A DNA stretch of 64,000 nucleotides from CAYSRC01 sp964433495 (GCA_964433495.1 CAYSRC010000004.1:1-64000); one strand, 5' to 3'. Shown: positions 52,116 through 60,286, counted from the first letter of the stretch. Numbers and translations: made by a program. Notes: a model not told the origin generated them from the letters alone.

Positions 52116-52763
52116 CTACGTCTGCTTGCTTTTTGACGGCGCGACCGGCTCGCGCAGAACCGTTTTCAGCCGCTCGGGCGCACAGCGCCGCGGGTCGCTG
52201 AGGTATATCTCGTGGTGGAGCCGCTCGCCGCCTCGGTCGAATTTGAAGCCCCTCTCCCCCGCAAAGACCCGCATCCGCTCGATCGTCCCCGGCTCGCCGT
52301 CGTAGGGACCGATGTGCATACACTGCACGCAGCGGCCCTCGTCCACCGTGATAAACTTAAGGGGCGAGAGGTCGACGCCCTTTTTGCGCCCGGTCTCGCG
52401 GACGACGTCGTAAAAAACCTCCTGCGTCACAAAGTCGGGCATCCTGATGACCGAAATAAAGCGCAGGCGCTCCTTGTGCGCAAAGTCGAAGACCCCGCAC
52501 TCGCCGATGCTCCAAAAGCCCTCGAGGGGCGGCACGACAAAGTCGAAATAGCCCTCGATCCTCCTGTCGGCCAGCTTGCTCATCTTTATGCCGAACGCCG
52601 CCGCATACAGCATACCGATCGAGCGCTTGTATTCCCCGCCCTCCTCGTTGGGGTCGCCGCTTCCGTACACGGCGGCGTAGCGCATGGGCGGTATGTCGAC
52701 AAGCGCCGGGGTCTTTTGCGGCATATAATACTCTTTGTACTCTTTTTTGTAGTCAAAAGCCAT
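52116..52763 (-). CDS. GyrI-like small-molecule-binding protein
   Basis: 215 aa, without a DNA-binding part. DYKKEYKEYYMPQKTPALVD at the N-terminus and PPMRYAAVYGSGDPNEEGGE near residue 25 are typical of the free-standing GyrI-like proteins of Firmicutes; RCVQCMHIGPYDGEPGTIER near 145 and RLHHEIYLSDPRRCAPERLK near 180 complete the domain. These proteins bind hydrophobic cations or hydrolyse certain cyclopropanoid toxins in some cases; the role here is unknown. The ATG at 52763 has GGAGGG. Upstream by 61 nt is the VOC gene, perhaps one operon. Confidence 0.9.
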   Translation of the reverse strand: MAFDYKKEYKEYYMPQKTPALVDIPPMRYAAVYGSGDPNEEGGEYKRSIGMLYAAAFGIKMSKLADRRIEGYFDFVVPPLEGFWSIGECGVFDFAHKERLRFISVIRMPDFVTQEVFYDVVRETGRKKGVDLSPLKFITVDEGRCVQCMHIGPYDGEPGTIERMRVFAGERGFKFDRGGERLHHEIYLSDPRRCAPERLKTVLREPVAPSKSKQT

Positions 52764-52824
52764 CCTAATAGCCCTCCGGCCGTTCCCGATTATTTGTGCG
52801 CAAATTATGCGGCATATGCCTCTT

Positions 52825-53214
52825 TTATTTTACAAACGAGCCTATCTCGACAAGGTTGCCCTCGGGGTCGGCGATGTAGCAGGTGCGCTGGCCCCACGGC
52901 ATCGTCTCGGGCTCCATGACAGGTCTCGCGCCCATCCCCACCGCGCGCGCATATTCGCGGTCGACGGCGGCGTAGTTTTCGGCGGCAAGCGCGATCTCGA
53001 AGTGGCCGTTTATGCTGTCCGCATAGCCGAAGCCCCTGCCCGTCATCCGCTCAAAATCTCCCCTGCCGTACAGCAGAAACAGCACGCCGTCCTTTTTGCA
53101 ATAGACGTTTGTCGCGTCCTCCCCCTCGGTTATCTCAAACCCCAGCACGTCGCGGTAGAACCTTATCATCGCCGCCATGTCCTTCACAAAGATCCCGAAA
53201 CCCTCAAGCCTCAT
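52825..53214 (-). CDS. VOC (glyoxalase-like) family protein
   Basis: 129 aa. Two beta-alpha-beta-beta-beta modules: FGIFVKDMAAMIRFYRDVLG at the start, then HFEIALAAENYAAVDREYAR, GQRTCYIADPEGNLVEIGSF at the end with the metal-binding Glu. Could be a lyase, dioxygenase or resistance protein; substrate unknown. ATG 53214 with AAGGAG. Its promoter carries a perfect palindrome over the -35, so it is probably regulated with the GyrI-like gene downstream. Confidence 0.9.
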   Translation of the reverse strand: MRLEGFGIFVKDMAAMIRFYRDVLGFEITEGEDATNVYCKKDGVLFLLYGRGDFERMTGRGFGYADSINGHFEIALAAENYAAVDREYARAVGMGARPVMEPETMPWGQRTCYIADPEGNLVEIGSFVK

Positions 53215-53266
53215 TTTCAGCGTCACTCCTTTTGCCGCCGGGTTTTCTCCCGGCCCTGTGACCCCT

Positions 53267-53303
53267 ATTATACCGCAACCAATATGACATCTGTATGTCA
53301 TAT
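53267..53303 (-). promoter_or_regulatory. VOC gene promoter with overlapping palindromic operator
   Basis: Minus-strand TATAAT (53272-53267); the -35 region falls on a 9-bp inverted repeat ATATGACAT, CTGT, ATGTCATAT (53282-53303). Position suggests repressor binding. Confidence 0.6.
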
Positions 53304-53345
53304 TTATTTTTTAAGGGGTTTCCCGGGGTACCGAGCGAAGAGCAA

Positions 53346-53435
53346 GGGCCCTGACGCGGCGCGCTCTGCGCGCCCGCCGCGCGTGCGCCGAGCGCACGCG
53401 CGGGCTTGAGGCTCTGCCTCAAGCCGTCAGGGCCC
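53346..53435. other. Cloverleaf-shaped nested inverted-repeat element
   Basis: An outer 11-bp stem GGGCCCTGACG (53346-53356) with CGTCAGGGCCC (53425-53435) encloses three perfect hairpins with 3-nt loops: 53358-53374 (7 bp, TCT), 53377-53403 (12 bp, CGA) and 53404-53424 (9 bp, TCT). Only three bases in the junction are unpaired. It has no tRNA features such as a 7-nt anticodon loop. It lies in the 511-bp divergent region between the VOC and GNAT genes; 53436-53725 holds no other feature. Could be a structured RNA, a terminator, or a mobile palindromic element. Confidence 0.75.
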
Positions 53436-53725
53436 GAAAACGCCGTCTTCGGCCGCCTTCCCGCTCAAACGGCGCAAACGCAACCTGTAATTGCCGAAAT
53501 TCAAAGCCCGCGCGGTTGCCTGCGCCGCCCTTTTGCGGTATCATCGGGGTGCGGAAGGAAGTGTAAGCGCAATGAAAACAGCATAAAAGATCGCGCTGTG
53601 CCGCAAAAGGCGCGGCCTCGGCCCGGCTGTTTGCCGCGGGCCGCGCGGCGCTTGTCACGGCGCGTTTTTTGCGGGGGCGGCGCGCCCTCTTCGATATCTA
53701 TCAGGGAAAGGCGGTTTTATATACG

Positions 53726-54232
53726 ATGACCTTCAGACCACCCGCGGCCGGGGACAGGGCCGCGCTCGACGAATATGTCAAAGAACACCAAAGGGCCGGC
53801 GAAAACGACATAACCGCAAGCCTCGGCCTCGCCGACACGCCGTTTGACGACCGGCTCGACACCGTCCGAAAAAACGCCGAGACGGGCAGCGGGGAATGGG
53901 GCCGTTCTGTCTGCCTTTTGTGCTTTGACGGCGGGCGGCTCGTCGGCCTGCTGAGCATACGATACGAGCTCTCGCCCGAGATGTCGGACATATACGGCGA
54001 CATCGGCTACGGCGTCCGCCCGTCCGAGCGTCGGCGGGGCCGCGCCGTCCAAATGCTGCGCCACGCGCTGTCGGTGTGCAGGCAAAAGGGGCTAAAAACG
54101 GTGAGGCTTGGGTGCTTTAAGGACAACATCGGCTCGAGCAGGACGATAGAACGGTGCGGCGGCGTGCTCGTCGCCGAAAACGACAACTATCAAAAGGGTC
54201 GGATGAGCAGATATTACGACATAGCGCTTTAG
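53726..54232 (+). CDS. GNAT family N-acetyltransferase
   Basis: 168 aa. The acetyl-CoA site is at YGVRPSERRRGRAVQMLRHA (about residues 95-114, the R/Q-x-x-G-x-G/A loop, here RRGRA), with VGLLSIRYELSPEMSDIYGD before it and LGCFKDNIGSSRTIERCGGV after, the pattern of the Firmicutes YitH/YkkB-like GNATs. The ATG at 53726 has AAAGGCGG 11 nt upstream. Substrate unknown. Confidence 0.88.
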   Translation: MTFRPPAAGDRAALDEYVKEHQRAGENDITASLGLADTPFDDRLDTVRKNAETGSGEWGRSVCLLCFDGGRLVGLLSIRYELSPEMSDIYGDIGYGVRPSERRRGRAVQMLRHALSVCRQKGLKTVRLGCFKDNIGSSRTIERCGGVLVAENDNYQKGRMSRYYDIAL

Positions 54233-54596
54233 GCCCACCCGCGGCCGCAGGGCCCGGGCGCACCCTGCGCACAGCCCCGGCGGTGGGGTCCGCCGTTTTG
54301 GCTCGAGGGGTTCGGTTTTTTAGGCGCTGTGCGGCCTCCCGGCAGATATCCGCACCGCCGCAAAACCGCCCCGCCCCCTCATCTTCGCCCTTGCGGGCTT
54401 TATGTCTTTCGGCGCGGGGCGGCGGGTCTTTTATCTCTCGCGGGCGCCGCGCCCGCGCTCGCTGTCCGCGGACTTTCCCTCCCCCGCGGGCTTTTTTCGG
54501 CCCGTTTTTTGATGTCACAAAAAAGGGGGGGCTGCGCCGCCGTTCACGGGCCCGCCCCCTATTCGGGCTTTTGCGCTCTGGTTCTAAAAATGCCGC
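54233..54596. other. Intergenic, no recognised gene
   Basis: GC-rich with CCCGCGGGCTTTTTTCGG near 54485, a weak terminator-like spot for the GNAT gene. Nothing else seen. Confidence 0.4.
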
Positions 54597-54631
54597 AAGG
54601 GCGCGGGGCCGTTTTACGGCCCCGCGCCCTT
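54597..54631 (-). terminator. Terminator of thrS
   Basis: A perfect 15-bp stem (54597-54611 with 54617-54631), loop TTTTA; on the minus strand GCGGCATTTTTAG follows. 43 nt beyond the thrS stop. Confidence 0.8.
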
Positions 54632-54673
54632 CGCTGTGTGTCTCTTTTGCCGGGGGCTTATGTCCCCTTGCCG

Positions 54674-56578
54674 TTAAAGCGATCGCTTGGCTATCTCGTC
54701 CGTTATGCGCGCGACAAACTCGCCCAGCGCGCACGAACCCACGTCGCCCTCGCCGCGCGAGCGCACCGAGACCTCGCCGCTCTGCTTCTCCTTGTCGCCC
54801 ACAACGAGCATATAAGGCACCTTTTGCAGCTGCGCCTCGCGGATCTTGTAGCCCATCTTCTCGGCTCTCAGGTCGCACTCGGCGCGCACGCCCGCCTCGG
54901 CGAGCTTTGCCTGCACCTGCCCGGCATAGTCGGCCTGCTTTTCGGATATCGGGATGACGACGGCCTGCACCGGCGCAAGCCAGGTCGGGAACGCGCCCGC
55001 AAAGTGCTCGGTGATGACGCCGATAAACCGCTCGATCGAGCCGAAGACGACCCTGTGGATCATGACGGGCATGTGCTTTTCGCCGTCCTCGCCGACGTAC
55101 TCAAGCGAGAAGCGCTCGGGCAGCTGATAGTCGAGCTGGATGGTGCCGCACTGCCAGGTGCGGTTGAGGCTGTCCCTGATGTGGAAGTCGAGCTTGGGCC
55201 CGTAAAACGCGCCGTCGCCGGGGTTCACCTCGTACTCCTTGCCGATGCTCTTTATCGCGTCCGCAAGCGCGGCGGTGGCGGCGTCCCACTCCTCGACGGT
55301 GCCGATGTGGTCGTCGGGCATGGTCGAGAGCTCGATGGTGTACTTGAGCCCGAACAGCGAATAGACCTCGTCAAACAGGCTCGCGATGCGCACGACCTCG
55401 TCCTTTATCTGCTCTTTGGCGAGCAGGATGTGCGCGTCGTCCTGCGTGAAGCAGCGCACGCGGAACATACCGTGCAGCGTGCCCGACAGCTCGTGCCGGT
55501 GCACGATGCCGAGCTCGCCGTAGCGCAGCGGAAGCTCGCGGTAGGAGTGGGGCTCGAGGCTGTAGACCAGGATACTTCCGGGGCAGTTCATCGGCTTTAT
55601 CGCAAAGTCCTCGTCGTCGATGACCGTGGTGTACATGTTGTTTTTATAGTGCTCCCAGTGGCCCGAGGTCTCCCACAGGGTGCGGCGCATAATCTGCGGG
55701 GTGGATATCTCGAGATAGTCCCACTTTTTGTGCACGCTGCGCCAATAGTCGATGAGGGTGTTCTTGAGCACCATGCCCTTCGGCAGATAGAACGGGAAGC
55801 CGGGCGCCTCGTCGCGGAACGCGAACAGCCCGAGCTCGCGGCCGAGCTTGCGGTGGTCGCGTTTTTTCGCCTCCTCGATCATCTCGAGGTACTCGGTGAG
55901 CTGCGACTTTTTGGGGAACGCGATGCCGTATATCCTTTGCAGCATCTTGTTGTCGCTGCTGCCGCGCCAATACGCGCCCGTGACGTTGAGCAGCTTCACC
56001 GCGCCGAGCGCGCCCGTGCTCATCAGGTGGGGGCCCGCGCACAGGTCGGTGAAGTCGCCCTGCTCATAAAAGCTTATCTCCTCGCCCTCGGGCAGCTCGC
56101 GGATAAGCTCCTGCTTGTACTCGTTGCCCTCCATCCGCTTAAGGGCCTCCTCGCGCGGCAGTGCAAAGCGCCGCAGCTCGATATCGGCCTTGACGACGGC
56201 GCGCATCTCGTCCTCTATCCTCTCGAGGATCTCGGGGGTGAAGGTCGTCTCGCAGTCGATGTCGTAGTAAAACCCGTTCTCGATGGCGGGCCCGATGGTC
56301 AGCTTTGCATCGGGGTAGAGATGCTTGACCGCCTGCGCGAGCACGTGGCTTGCGGTGTGCCAAAAGGCGTGCTTGCCGTCCGCCGAGTCAAAGGTGAGGA
56401 TCTCGAGCTCGCAGTCGCGCCGAAGCTCGGTGCGCAGGTCGACGACCGCGCCGTCGACGCGCGCCGCGCACGCCGCCCTGTAAAGCCCCATGCCGATCGA
56501 GCGGGCGATCTCGGCGGGCGTCGCGCCCTGCGAGAACTCGCGTCTGTCCCCTTTAAGTGATACCGTTATGTTTGCCAT
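54674..56578 (-). CDS. Threonyl-tRNA synthetase
   Basis: 634 aa, full length. TGS domain at residues 1-60 (ITVSLKGDRREFSQGATPAE), editing domain with HTASHVLAQAV near 73 and CAGPHLMSTG near 180, class II catalytic core with MNCPGSILVY near 330 (zinc Cys), RYGELGIVHRHELSGTLHGM near 352 and RVRCFTQDDAHI near 373 (second and third ligands His), motif 3 HRVVFGSIERFIG near 510, and an anticodon domain to the end. The ATG at 56578 has GAGG; an in-frame basic extension to ATG 56692 exists but has no good ribosome site. Controlled by a T-box leader. Confidence 0.97.
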   Translation of the reverse strand: MANITVSLKGDRREFSQGATPAEIARSIGMGLYRAACAARVDGAVVDLRTELRRDCELEILTFDSADGKHAFWHTASHVLAQAVKHLYPDAKLTIGPAIENGFYYDIDCETTFTPEILERIEDEMRAVVKADIELRRFALPREEALKRMEGNEYKQELIRELPEGEEISFYEQGDFTDLCAGPHLMSTGALGAVKLLNVTGAYWRGSSDNKMLQRIYGIAFPKKSQLTEYLEMIEEAKKRDHRKLGRELGLFAFRDEAPGFPFYLPKGMVLKNTLIDYWRSVHKKWDYLEISTPQIMRRTLWETSGHWEHYKNNMYTTVIDDEDFAIKPMNCPGSILVYSLEPHSYRELPLRYGELGIVHRHELSGTLHGMFRVRCFTQDDAHILLAKEQIKDEVVRIASLFDEVYSLFGLKYTIELSTMPDDHIGTVEEWDAATAALADAIKSIGKEYEVNPGDGAFYGPKLDFHIRDSLNRTWQCGTIQLDYQLPERFSLEYVGEDGEKHMPVMIHRVVFGSIERFIGVITEHFAGAFPTWLAPVQAVVIPISEKQADYAGQVQAKLAEAGVRAECDLRAEKMGYKIREAQLQKVPYMLVVGDKEKQSGEVSVRSRGEGDVGSCALGEFVARITDEIAKRSL

Positions 56579-56744
56579 CTCTGTTCCTCTCTTTCCTGTT
56601 GTGTTTCCCGGTTGTTCCGCGGTTTTTTGTTTTGCTTTCCGTCTTTTTGCCGCATAGCGCCGCCCCGAGCGGCGCGGTTTATCTTTGTGCATGAGTCCGC
56701 CGCATCCTGAGGGACGGGCCCCGGGCGGGCTCGACGCGGCAAAC

Positions 56745-56776
56745 AAAAAAGCCCCGCCCCGAAAACGGGGTGAGGC
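56745..56776 (-). terminator. T-box terminator
   Basis: Minus strand: GCCTCACCCCG, TTTT, CGGGGCGGGGC, then TTTTTTG. Its 5' arm begins just after the T-box sequence, so it competes with the antiterminator. Confidence 0.85.
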
Positions 56777-56985
56777 GACACATCGCTCCACGGTTCCACC
56801 CGAATTGCGCCGGACAACAACACTGCCGGCGCCGCTTTGGCGGGCGATAACGGGCCCTTTGCCGGCGTCTGTTCGCAGACGCGCTCTGCCGACGGTACCG
56901 TCCCGTGTCCGAATATACCCCGCTCTCAGCCGACGACGGGGCTCTCTTTGATATCGGTGCGCGGCGCATGTTCGGCGTCACAGCT
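56745..56985 (-). promoter_or_regulatory. T-box leader of thrS
   Basis: Minus strand: AGAGAGCCCC...GAGAGCGGGG forms the start of stem I with the conserved AGAGAG; the T-box itself reads GGGTGGAACCGTGGAGC (around 56803-56787), where TGGAAC pairs with the tRNA acceptor end; the terminator follows directly. An ACC (Thr) codon occurs in the 3' side of stem I (GACGGTACCGTC) and is the likely specifier. Uncharged tRNA-Thr should allow thrS transcription. Confidence 0.9.
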
Positions 56986-56996
56986 TTAACATCTAA

Positions 56997-57025
56997 AATG
57001 TATCACCCGCGCGCGATTTTGTCAA
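56997..57025 (-). promoter_or_regulatory. Sigma-A promoter of thrS
   Basis: Minus strand: TTGACA (57025-57020), 17-nt spacer, TACATT (57002-56997). Confidence 0.75.
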
Positions 57026-57124
57026 GCGGGGGCAGAGCAAAATGCCTGCCGTGCGGCACAGTAGGGGAATTTGCAGCGAGTCCGCCGGTGTCAGCCGACC
57101 GTGGATTATCGGGTTTGCGTCCCT

Positions 57125-57365
57125 TGCCTTTAGGTCTCCCCCGCCGAACGTCCGAGCTGATAGGAACTACAGCTCGACCGCGCGACTATGCCCCGCGAGA
57201 GTATGCGGGGTGTGCAAGGGGAGGGTCGGCAGGTCGAGCTGCCGGGCTGCCGGGCTTAATCGGAACGATAGCCCGGAAGACGCATAATACTGCACCGCAT
57301 GTCAAACGTCCGTTCCGCCGCCATTTGACCGCTCCGTGCGGCAGATGCGCGTCGCAATCGGTACG
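57125..57365 (+). repeat. Dispersed repeat module B, copy 6 with extra left half
   Basis: A partial left half (57125-57185: CCGAACGTCCGAGCTGATAG, AGCTCGACCGC) is followed by a full copy from 57236: AATCGGAACGATAGCCCGG, AAGACGCATAATACTGCACC, GCATGTCAAACGTCCGTTCC, CCGTGCGGCAGATGCGCGTC. Same orientation as the other five. Confidence 0.75.
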
Positions 57366-57379
57366 GCGTTCAAAGGGGC

Positions 57380-57650
57380 CATACTCTCGGGAATTCTGCC
57401 GGGTGTAAAAAAAGTACGACACTCGGCACACCCTACGGGAATATGTAGGGGCGTGCCGCATGTCGGTACCTTTAACATGCGGCCAACTCGCGGGATTATG
57501 CGAGCCGTGTCAGCGCAGCTGACGAAGAGGTTGTCAAGAACTTGCCTCGGCTTACCTTGGGAACCAAGCTCACCTGAAGCTTCGGTCTCCGTCTGTCAAT
57601 CCCCCCGCCGCTCTGCGGCTCCCCCCCTTTACACAAGGGGGGCTTGAATT
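57380..57650. repeat. Mixed repeat fragments including inverted module A
   Basis: GTCAGCGCAGCTGACGAAGA, GGTTGTCAAGAACTTGCC, CCCCCCTTTACACAAGGGGG and CACTCGG-type short palindromes. The module A pieces match copy 1 at 0.05 kb in orientation. No gene between 57026 and 57877. Confidence 0.65.
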
Positions 57651-57877
57651 ACGGCAAATCCCGAAGCTTACACTCATCTCCCGGGCGGCTCGCCCTTAAA
57701 GCCTCCTCTACCGAACGCAATCGGCACGGCGTTCTGGGGTTCCGATTGCGCGCGGCAAGGGGGGCCTTTGGCTCGCCGCACGCAGTTTTCCTTCTTGACC
57801 GCCTGCCTGACGTCTTATATAATGGTTGACAGATAGGCACGCCGTTAAACCGCACCGAGGCACGGGGGAAACCGCAT

Positions 57878-58450
57878 ATGAAAAGAACCGCCGTTTTGAT
57901 CTATGACCTGTTCTGCAACTTCGAGATAAGCCCTGCGCTTGAGATTTTGGCGCTGTGCGGCAAGCCCGTGACGGTTTTCGCCGTGTCAAAGGAGCCCGTC
58001 AGGAGCGAGGACGGGCTGACCGTCCTGCCCGACGAGTCGATAGAGAACGCCGACATCGACGCGTTTGACAGCCTGCTGCTGCCGGGGGCCGCCGACATCA
58101 GAAGCGCCGTCGAGGACGACCGCGTAATCGAGTTTATAAAACGATTTGACGGCAAGCTCATCGGCGCCGTCTCGATAGCGCCCGTCATGCTTGTCAAGGC
58201 GGGGCTGCTGTCGGGCAGGCCCTTTATGGCGGGCATAAACCGCGAGGAGCTGTATGAAGAGGGCTTTACCGACGAACAGCTTGCCCGCATGGTCGGCTGG
58301 GACGACAACCTGCGCGACCCCGTCGAGGACGGGTACATCGTAAGCGGGAATATCGTGACGTCGGTGTCCTGCAATTTTGTGCGCTGGGGGCTCAAGTTCG
58401 GGCAGATGGCGGGGTGCGACATATCCCCGCGCACCTTCGGACTCGGCTGA
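57878..58450 (+). CDS. DJ-1/PfpI family protein, nucleophile Cys replaced by Ser
   Basis: 190 aa, flavodoxin-like DJ-1 fold (VLIYDLFCNFEISPALEILA, LLLPGAADIRSAVEDDRVIE). At the nucleophile elbow the family has a Cys (ICxGP-type); here it is GAVSIAPVMLVKAGLLSGRP, so Ser stands in its place. It is unlikely to be a Cys-dependent glyoxalase or protease. The ATG at 57878 has GGGGGA. Stands alone after a long repeat region. Confidence 0.88.
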   Translation: MKRTAVLIYDLFCNFEISPALEILALCGKPVTVFAVSKEPVRSEDGLTVLPDESIENADIDAFDSLLLPGAADIRSAVEDDRVIEFIKRFDGKLIGAVSIAPVMLVKAGLLSGRPFMAGINREELYEEGFTDEQLARMVGWDDNLRDPVEDGYIVSGNIVTSVSCNFVRWGLKFGQMAGCDISPRTFGLG

Positions 58451-58769
58451 CCGCACGCCGCCGGGTCAACCTGCCGACTCCTTTCGGTCGGCTGATTAAT
58501 TCTCGGCAAACCAATCCCCCGGCAAAACCGCTTCCAGGCCCCTCGGGAGCTGTGATGCCAAGCGCCCTCTCCCATTTTGAGGATGGGAAAATATCCGATA
58601 ATCAACCCCCGCCCAAACAGTCGAATGCGGCCGGCAGGGCCGCGATGTCAAACGCCGTCCCGCTTTGGGCAAGCAGATAAAATCCCCGCATCGTCTCACG
58701 GCCGAAACAGCCGTCGCGACCTTCCGTTTGGGTCGGAGGGTCTCTCCCCGCGCTCTCCTTTACAGCAAA

Positions 58770-58797
58770 ACCGCGTCCGCTTTTCGGCGGGCGCGGT
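58770..58797 (-). terminator. Terminator of the secreted-protein gene
   Basis: ACCGCGTCCGC pairs with GCGGGCGCGGT (one G-U) around TTTTCG; T4 follows on the minus strand. The stretch 58451-58769 holds no gene. Confidence 0.7.
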
Positions 58798-58866
58798 AAA
58801 TTTTTCTGCTTTTGAAATACCGATGTTCTTAAGCCTTTCCGGTCGGGCAGCCCACCCTCGGGCGGC

Positions 58867-59745
58867 TCAACCGACAAATTCGGGCACGATGTCGTCGCCC
58901 TTGAACTGATCGTAATACGGGTCGCGGGGCTCGATCGTGTCGTCCTTGACCCCGTAGAGCGTGATCTCGCTCTCTGCCCGCAGCGCCGCGCTGTTGTCGG
59001 GCGTCGTCTCGGCGAGCGCCCGCAGGTCGGCGAGGGGATAGTCCTGCGCCGTCTCGCCCTCGATCGCCCTCGCGGCGGTGCCGCGGCTGAGGTCGGCGTA
59101 CAACAGGCCCCAATAGGCCGAGCCCGTGAACCACCAGCATCCGTCCTCGCGCGAATAGGTGAGATAGCCGACAATGATATCCCCCGGCTCGGGCTGTCTT
59201 ACGCCCATATAGTCGCACCGCACCGTGTCGCCCGGCTCGATCGAGGCGATCATCCGCTCATACTCGCCCTCCTCGAACTTGTCTCGCAACAACTCGCCGC
59301 TCTTTATGTGAAAGTCGAGCGAGGGCATGACGCCGCCCTGTGTGTACACCGTCACGGTGTCTTCGGCGACCTCGCCCTTGAGGACGCTGTCGATCTCGAG
59401 CTCGATATATGTCCCTATCTGATAGACGGGGTGGAACTCGCCGCGCGTCCCGGCCACCCTGCCGACGACGATCGCCTCGGCGTCGGCGGTCAGCGACGCG
59501 ATGTCGGGATAGAACACCGCAAGATCGGCGTGGGCGACGATCTCTCTGATGCTCCCCAACTCCTCTCCCTCGGCTTCGGCCGGTGTTCCGACGGCGGGGG
59601 TCGGCGTATCTGCGGGGGCACTGTGCGGCGGCTCATCGGCCGTCCCCGGGACCGCGGGGGGATTTTTCGGGCTCAGTAGCAAAAAGGCGGCAAACGCCGT
59701 CAGCAGCAAAACCGCCGCGCTCAGAAGAACAATCCGCTTCCTCAT
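58867..59745 (-). CDS. Secreted protein of unknown function
   Basis: 292 aa. Basic start MRKRIVLL, hydrophobic AAVLLLTAFAAFLLL signal or anchor, then a Pro/Thr/Ala linker (about residues 27-60). The domain has ADAEAIVVGRVAGTRGEFHP and IELEIDSVLKGEVAEDTVTV, a beta-sandwich pattern seen in several secreted Firmicutes proteins of unknown role, and ends in a Trp/Tyr-rich part (EDGCWWFTGSAYWGLLYADL). No lipobox. The ATG at 59745 has GGAGGTG. Confidence 0.75.
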   Translation of the reverse strand: MRKRIVLLSAAVLLLTAFAAFLLLSPKNPPAVPGTADEPPHSAPADTPTPAVGTPAEAEGEELGSIREIVAHADLAVFYPDIASLTADAEAIVVGRVAGTRGEFHPVYQIGTYIELEIDSVLKGEVAEDTVTVYTQGGVMPSLDFHIKSGELLRDKFEEGEYERMIASIEPGDTVRCDYMGVRQPEPGDIIVGYLTYSREDGCWWFTGSAYWGLLYADLSRGTAARAIEGETAQDYPLADLRALAETTPDNSAALRAESEITLYGVKDDTIEPRDPYYDQFKGDDIVPEFVG

Positions 59746-60037
59746 CTTTTTCACCTCCGATTGTGTCACGGATTAAAGTAACCCGTCGGGTAAAGGCAGT
59801 TCAGCCCCGCGACGTCGTCGCTTTAGGGGACGGCGACGCGTCGGCCATACTTTTCTTGACACATTATGGAATATTGGTTGGTATTGTTTTCATTCAGCCC
59901 GCAGGCATGTCCGCCCTGCGGCGTGGTGAATCCGCCTTATAACAAGAGTATATCATAATTTCTTGCATATCGATAATCAATTTATGCATGTCGCCGCAAT
60001 AAGCGCCCCGTTTTTCATTTGACGCCGGATAAAACTG

Positions 60038-60065
60038 TTGCAAAATCCCGTATATGTGATATTAT
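60038..60065 (+). promoter_or_regulatory. Sigma-A promoter of the ferredoxin gene
   Basis: TTGCAA (60038-60043), 16-nt spacer, TATTAT (60060-60065), 36 nt before the start codon. The remainder of 59746-60037 is AT-rich with no other gene. Confidence 0.7.
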
Positions 60066-60100
60066 TGTTGTGTGACCATAAAAACAGGAGGTATTGTGTA

Positions 60101-60271
60101 ATGGCGCGTGAAATTGTCGGAGATTGCATCAAGTGCGGCGCGTGTGCCGCGACCTGCCCCGTCGAGGCGATCAGCGAGGGCGACGAGAAGTACGTCATCG
60201 ACGCCAACGTCTGCGTCGACTGCGGCGCCTGCGAGGGCGTCTGCCCCGTCGAGGCGATATCCGAGAAGTAA
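60101..60271 (+). CDS. 2[4Fe-4S] ferredoxin
   Basis: 56 aa, clostridial type. Two CxxCxxCxxxCP motifs: CIKCGACAATCP and CVDCGACEGVCP bind two cubane clusters. Main low-potential electron carrier of anaerobic metabolism. The ATG at 60101 has AGGAGGT 9 nt upstream, its own promoter and its own terminator. Confidence 0.97.
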   Translation: MAREIVGDCIKCGACAATCPVEAISEGDEKYVIDANVCVDCGACEGVCPVEAISEK

Positions 60272-60286
60272 GTCGTACAAAACAGC

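Noticed and set aside
53346..53435. tRNA gene reading of the cloverleaf element
   Set aside because: No 7-nt anticodon loop, no TTCGA arm and the inner stems are too long; all loops are 3 nt.
58610..58699. 29-codon minus-strand ORF (MRGFYLLAQSG...)
   Set aside because: Protein-like for a short stretch but lacks a ribosome site and sits between a gene end and repeats.
59865..59960. 30-codon plus-strand ORF (MEYWLVLFSF...)
   Set aside because: No ribosome site and no conservation evidence; it lies in a promoter-rich AT region before the ferredoxin gene.
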